From assembly GCF_013141775.1 (NCBI RefSeq), contig NZ_WHOB01000059.1:248001-312000 (forward strand): a stretch of DNA of 64,000 nt, given 5' to 3'. A program made the position numbers and the translations under genes. The stretch is from Paenibacillus phytohabitans (GTDB lineage Bacteria; Bacillota; Bacilli; Paenibacillales; Paenibacillaceae). Below the pieces are notes generated by a model. That model saw only the letters and a list, made by a program, of their open reading frames with translations, was not told where the DNA came from and did not search any database. This document shows, piece after piece, positions 61,017 to 64,000 of the stretch; position 1 is the stretch's first letter, and every line of letters starts with the position of its first letter.

Positions 61017-64000
61017 TTATATCAACCTCTGTTCATAATTACTTTCTTGTATTACCGTTTCAATCATTTCTATCGCAGCCTCATATTCGAACCGGTTCAG
61101 ACAGTCAGCCAGCTGAACCAGCTGCTCTGGCTGCATATATCCTGCAAGCTGGCTATGCACCGAAATGAAATAATCAACGGCTTCGCTGTCACTGTCCATC
61201 AGCATTCCGAGCAGCTTCCCGGCCATAGGAGCCAGCAGCTGTGCAACCGATTCCGGATCAAGCTCAGCCATCAGGGCGGCAGAAGGCTCGTCAGACCCCC
61301 ATTGCCCGCGAATCGCTGTACAGCTCTCCAGCACAGCCGCCTCCAGCCTCAACACCAGCGCCTCAAGCTTCTCAGGCTGCTCATGATAATTCGGCAATCT
61401 GCCCAGCGAATCGGCAAGCTTCTGCACTTCTTTTACCCCCAGGTTCCCGGCAACTCCCTTCAGACTATGAGCCAGCATATACACGGCTTCCTCATCCCCC
61501 TGCTTAATGAAGCTGCGGAGCTTCCGGGCGGTATCGCGCTGGCTCTCTGAATATTTCAGCAATAGCTGTATATATAACGCCTCATTATTTCCGACACGTC
61601 TCAGGCCGTTCTCCGTATCAATACCTTCTATGCGGAATCCGGAAGTCCCTTGCGCCTCCTGCGGACAGCCGTGCTCACGTTCATCGTAATCCGGCTGCTC
61701 CTCCCTGGAAGCATCCGATGTCCACCTGCTAATCTTGGCAAAAAGGATATCCGGATCGACCGGCTTCGCCACATGGCCGTTCATGCCAGCCGCGAAGCTT
61801 CGTTCCCGCTCCTCCTGCATGGTCCTAGCGGTCATGGCAATGATCGGCAGCTCAGCTTCTGCGGCCCTGATCCTCCGCGCCGCTTCGAACCCGTCCATGA
61901 CCGGCATCTGCAGATCCATCAGCACCAGCTGATATGGCTGATCCGCGGACATCTCCTCAATCTTCTGCACGGCTTCCGCTCCGTTGCCGGCAATGTCGAT
62001 GATCATTCCCTGGCTCAGCAGCAGTTCTTCCGCAATCTGCTGATTAATCTCGTTATCCTCCACCAGCAGTACCCGCACACCGGACAGGCCGTAATCCTTG
62101 TCCTTCACACCAGTTGCTTCCTCTCTCATTGCCCTTGCCCCTGAGTCTTGCACAGCAGGAATTCCGAACCAGGCCGTGAAGGCGAAGGTACTCCCTTGCC
62201 CTTCCTCACTCTCGACCCACAGGCTGCCGCCCATGATCTCCACCAGCTTCCGGCTGATGGCCAGACCCAGTCCTGTGCCCCCGAACCTTCTTGTAGTAGA
62301 GCTGTCCGCCTGCGTGAACGCCTGGAACAGCTTACCTTCACTCTCCTTGCTCATGCCGATCCCTGTATCCCGCACACTGAATTTAAGCTTCGTCATGCTG
62401 TCGATCATGCTGATTCTTTCTACCAGAATAACCACTTCACCCTTCTCGGTGAATTTAACGGCGTTGCTCAGAAGGTTGGTAAGAATCTGCCCCAGCCGCA
62501 GCGGGTCGCCGCTGAGCTGGCGCGGAACATCCGGAGGGAGCTGAACGGACATCTGCAGCCCCTTGTCCAGTGCAGTCTGTCCTGAGATATCTACCACATT
62601 CCCGATCACATCCGGGAGCTCAAAATCAATATTCTCCAGCTCCAGCTTCCCCGACTCCACCTTGGAGAAATCGAGGATTTCATTAATAATACCGAGCAGT
62701 GAGGTTCCGGCATTATGAATCTTGGAGATATAGTCACTTTGCCTGGGGTCCAGCTCTGTCTTCAGCGCCAGGTAAGCCATCCCGATAATGGCATTCATCG
62801 GCGTCCGGATCTCATGGCTCATATTCGCCAGGAACTGCGATTTGGCAGCTGTCGCCTCTTCCGCCAGATTAAGTGCATATTTCAGCTCCTCCTCCTTGCG
62901 CTTCACTTCAGTAATATCCTCGGACACACTAAGGAGGTAGAGGGGCTTCCCCTCTGCATCCAGAATCGGCACCTTCGAAGCCAGCACATATTTCAGATTG
63001 CATAGCTCGGCATCATCGGTAACAATCTCAATTTCGCTGAAGAGCCTGCCCGTCTCCAGTACCTTCCGGTCACTGCCGTTCAGCTTGCCCGCCAGCTCTT
63101 CAGGGTACAAATCGTAATTATCCTTGCCTTCCATCTCCTCCGGAGTCATACCGAGGAAGGACGCTCCCGCCTGATTTGCCTTGAATATCTTCAAGGATTG
63201 CGCATCCTTGACGTTAATCATGACCGGGATATGGTTGATAATCGCATCCAGGAAATTGCGGCTGTTGAGCAGCTCCTTCTCTTTATGCTTCAGATCACTG
63301 ATATCTGTCAGAATCCCGAGGTAACCGCCCACTGTACCGTCAGATAACCGGTAAGCAGACAGGGAATAGAGAATATCATGCTCTTCCCCGGTGGCGAAGT
63401 TGCGCTGGATCTGCCGGGTCGCCGGCAGTCCGCTGGCCGTCACTTCATCCTTCATCTCACTCAGAATTCCGAAGCCCTCCTGCGAGAGATGCGGCAGCCG
63501 GCTCATCGGAGTTCCCGTAAAGACCTTACGGGATACCTGGAACGCTTCTTCATAGGCCGTATTACAGCCGAGAAAGTTCCCTTCGGCATCCATATAGAAT
63601 AACGGATGCGGTAAAGTATCCACCAGCTGGGAGGTGAAATACAGCTGGTCCGACAGCTCTTTTTTGATCCGCTTATATTCCGAGACGTTCTCCTTAATGC
63701 CCACATAATGTGTGGTCTGGCCCCGTTCATTCTTAATAGAAGAGATAATGACGGCTTCCGTGTACTCTTCCCCGCTCTTCTTACGGTTAATGAATTCCCC
63801 TTGCCATTTGCCTTCAAGTATCAGCGTCTCCCACATATTCCGGTACGTTTCAGCCTGGTTCTTGTCCGACCTCAGAATCGACGGTTTATTGCCGACGGCC
63901 TCCTCCTTGGAATAACCGGTAACTTCCGTGAAATAAGGGTTTATGTATTCGATGAGGCTATCCATATCGGTGATGACTATAGACAATGGGGATTGTTCAA
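61017..64000 (-). CDS. Hybrid sensor histidine kinase with PAS domains, receiver and HPt (5' end outside window)
   Basis: 994 codons are in the window and the frame stays open through the right edge; EQSPLSIVITDMDSLIEYINPYFTEVTGYSKEE is mid-PAS, so the true start lies beyond 64000. Order: PAS with PAC, PAS (GNFLGCNTAYEEAFQVS), PAS (LKIFKANQAGASFLGMTPEEM), HisKA (SQFLANMSHEIRTPMNAIIGMAYLAL), HATPase_c (TNLLSNAVKFTEKGEV, GGTGLGLAISRKLVEIMGG), receiver (VLLVEDNEINQQIAEELL, LVLMDLQMPVMDGFEAARRI), HPt (YMLAHSLKGVAGNLG). A multistep phosphorelay protein acting with the HD-GYP regulator downstream. Confidence 0.93.
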   Translation of the reverse strand, partial: EQSPLSIVITDMDSLIEYINPYFTEVTGYSKEEAVGNKPSILRSDKNQAETYRNMWETLILEGKWQGEFINRKKSGEEYTEAVIISSIKNERGQTTHYVGIKENVSEYKRIKKELSDQLYFTSQLVDTLPHPLFYMDAEGNFLGCNTAYEEAFQVSRKVFTGTPMSRLPHLSQEGFGILSEMKDEVTASGLPATRQIQRNFATGEEHDILYSLSAYRLSDGTVGGYLGILTDISDLKHKEKELLNSRNFLDAIINHIPVMINVKDAQSLKIFKANQAGASFLGMTPEEMEGKDNYDLYPEELAGKLNGSDRKVLETGRLFSEIEIVTDDAELCNLKYVLASKVPILDAEGKPLYLLSVSEDITEVKRKEEELKYALNLAEEATAAKSQFLANMSHEIRTPMNAIIGMAYLALKTELDPRQSDYISKIHNAGTSLLGIINEILDFSKVESGKLELENIDFELPDVIGNVVDISGQTALDKGLQMSVQLPPDVPRQLSGDPLRLGQILTNLLSNAVKFTEKGEVVILVERISMIDSMTKLKFSVRDTGIGMSKESEGKLFQAFTQADSSTTRRFGGTGLGLAISRKLVEIMGGSLWVESEEGQGSTFAFTAWFGIPAVQDSGARAMREEATGVKDKDYGLSGVRVLLVEDNEINQQIAEELLLSQGMIIDIAGNGAEAVQKIEEMSADQPYQLVLMDLQMPVMDGFEAARRIRAAEAELPIIAMTARTMQEERERSFAAGMNGHVAKPVDPDILFAKISRWTSDASREEQPDYDEREHGCPQEAQGTSGFRIEGIDTENGLRRVGNNEALYIQLLLKYSESQRDTARKLRSFIKQGDEEAVYMLAHSLKGVAGNLGVKEVQKLADSLGRLPNYHEQPEKLEALVLRLEAAVLESCTAIRGQWGSDEPSAALMAELDPESVAQLLAPMAGKLLGMLMDSDSEAVDYFISVHSQLAGYMQPEQLVQLADCLNRFEYEAAIEMIETVIQESNYEQRLI

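Overview
The window looks like a chromosomal segment of a Paenibacillus-type, Gram-positive spore-forming Bacillota. It has AGGAGG-type ribosome binding sites, frequent TTG and GTG starts, YesM/YesN two-component pairs inside sugar-transport operons, several AraC-type regulators, a Bacillus-style dck/dgk pair, a Btr/Feu-like siderophore locus and copper-amine-oxidase-N surface proteins. I assign it from gene content and style, not from a marker gene. I found no rRNA, tRNA, insertion sequence, prophage or CRISPR array.

Layout. 1-7.6 kb: two very large secreted proteins on the minus strand, the first running off the left edge. 7.7-9.1 kb: dck-dgk deoxynucleoside kinases. 9.3-12.6 kb: an RCC1-like secreted protein, a DUF2441-like protein and an APH-fold kinase. 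12.6-14.0 kb: gene-free repeat DNA. 14.1-16.4 kb: the carboxynorspermidine pair (nspC plus its dehydrogenase). 16.4-17.5 kb: gene-free, with a dyad array. 17.5-22.3 kb: a Fur-controlled siderophore locus (esterase, two FecCD permeases, a Btr-like AraC sensor). 22.3-25.1 kb: an AraC regulator divergent from a hexapeptide-acyltransferase fusion. 25.2-27.5 kb: TetR plus MFS efflux pump. 27.6-35.2 kb: a small protein, a ClpP paralogue, an ECF sigma factor, an epimerase, a chemoreceptor, a WYL regulator and two small conserved families. 35.2-37.1 kb: repeats and a VOC protein. 37.1-49.4 kb: a two-armed amino-sugar catabolic locus. 49.4-52.1 kb: methyltransferase, SDR and AraC regulator. 52.3-55.7 kb: phospholipase-C-like protein, 31-bp repeats, a small Pro/Glu-rich gene and a glycosyltransferase. 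55.8-57.5 kb: a peptide quorum-sensing receptor with an overlapping pro-peptide gene. 57.7-59.4 kb: a MerR/SDR regulon. 59.9-64 kb: an HD-GYP response regulator and a hybrid histidine kinase that runs off the right edge.

How genes work together. In the amino-sugar locus a binding protein and two permeases import a sugar, YesM/YesN sense and regulate, a cytoplasmic GH20 hexosaminidase cleaves it, and NagA and NagB feed fructose-6-phosphate; a SIS protein and an acetyltransferase sit in the divergent arm. In the iron locus a Fur box and an AraC protein fused to a binding-protein-like domain control two permeases and an esterase that would release iron, but no binding protein or ATPase is present. 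The MerR gene and the SDR gene share nearly identical 19-bp-spacer promoters carrying the same palindrome.

Most noteworthy: (1) a TPR receptor followed by an overlapping 47-residue secreted pro-peptide, matching the AloR/AloP type of Paenibacillus signalling; (2) two families of intergenic dyad arrays whose spacing is kept exactly between distant copies (51-62-51 bp; and 50-bp pairs in a 174-bp inverted layout) although the DNA between sites differs; (3) an unusual leader before the SIS/GH20 operon with a duplicated hairpin arm next to the ribosome binding site; (4) a 56-codon Pro/Glu-rich gene with an excellent ribosome binding site.
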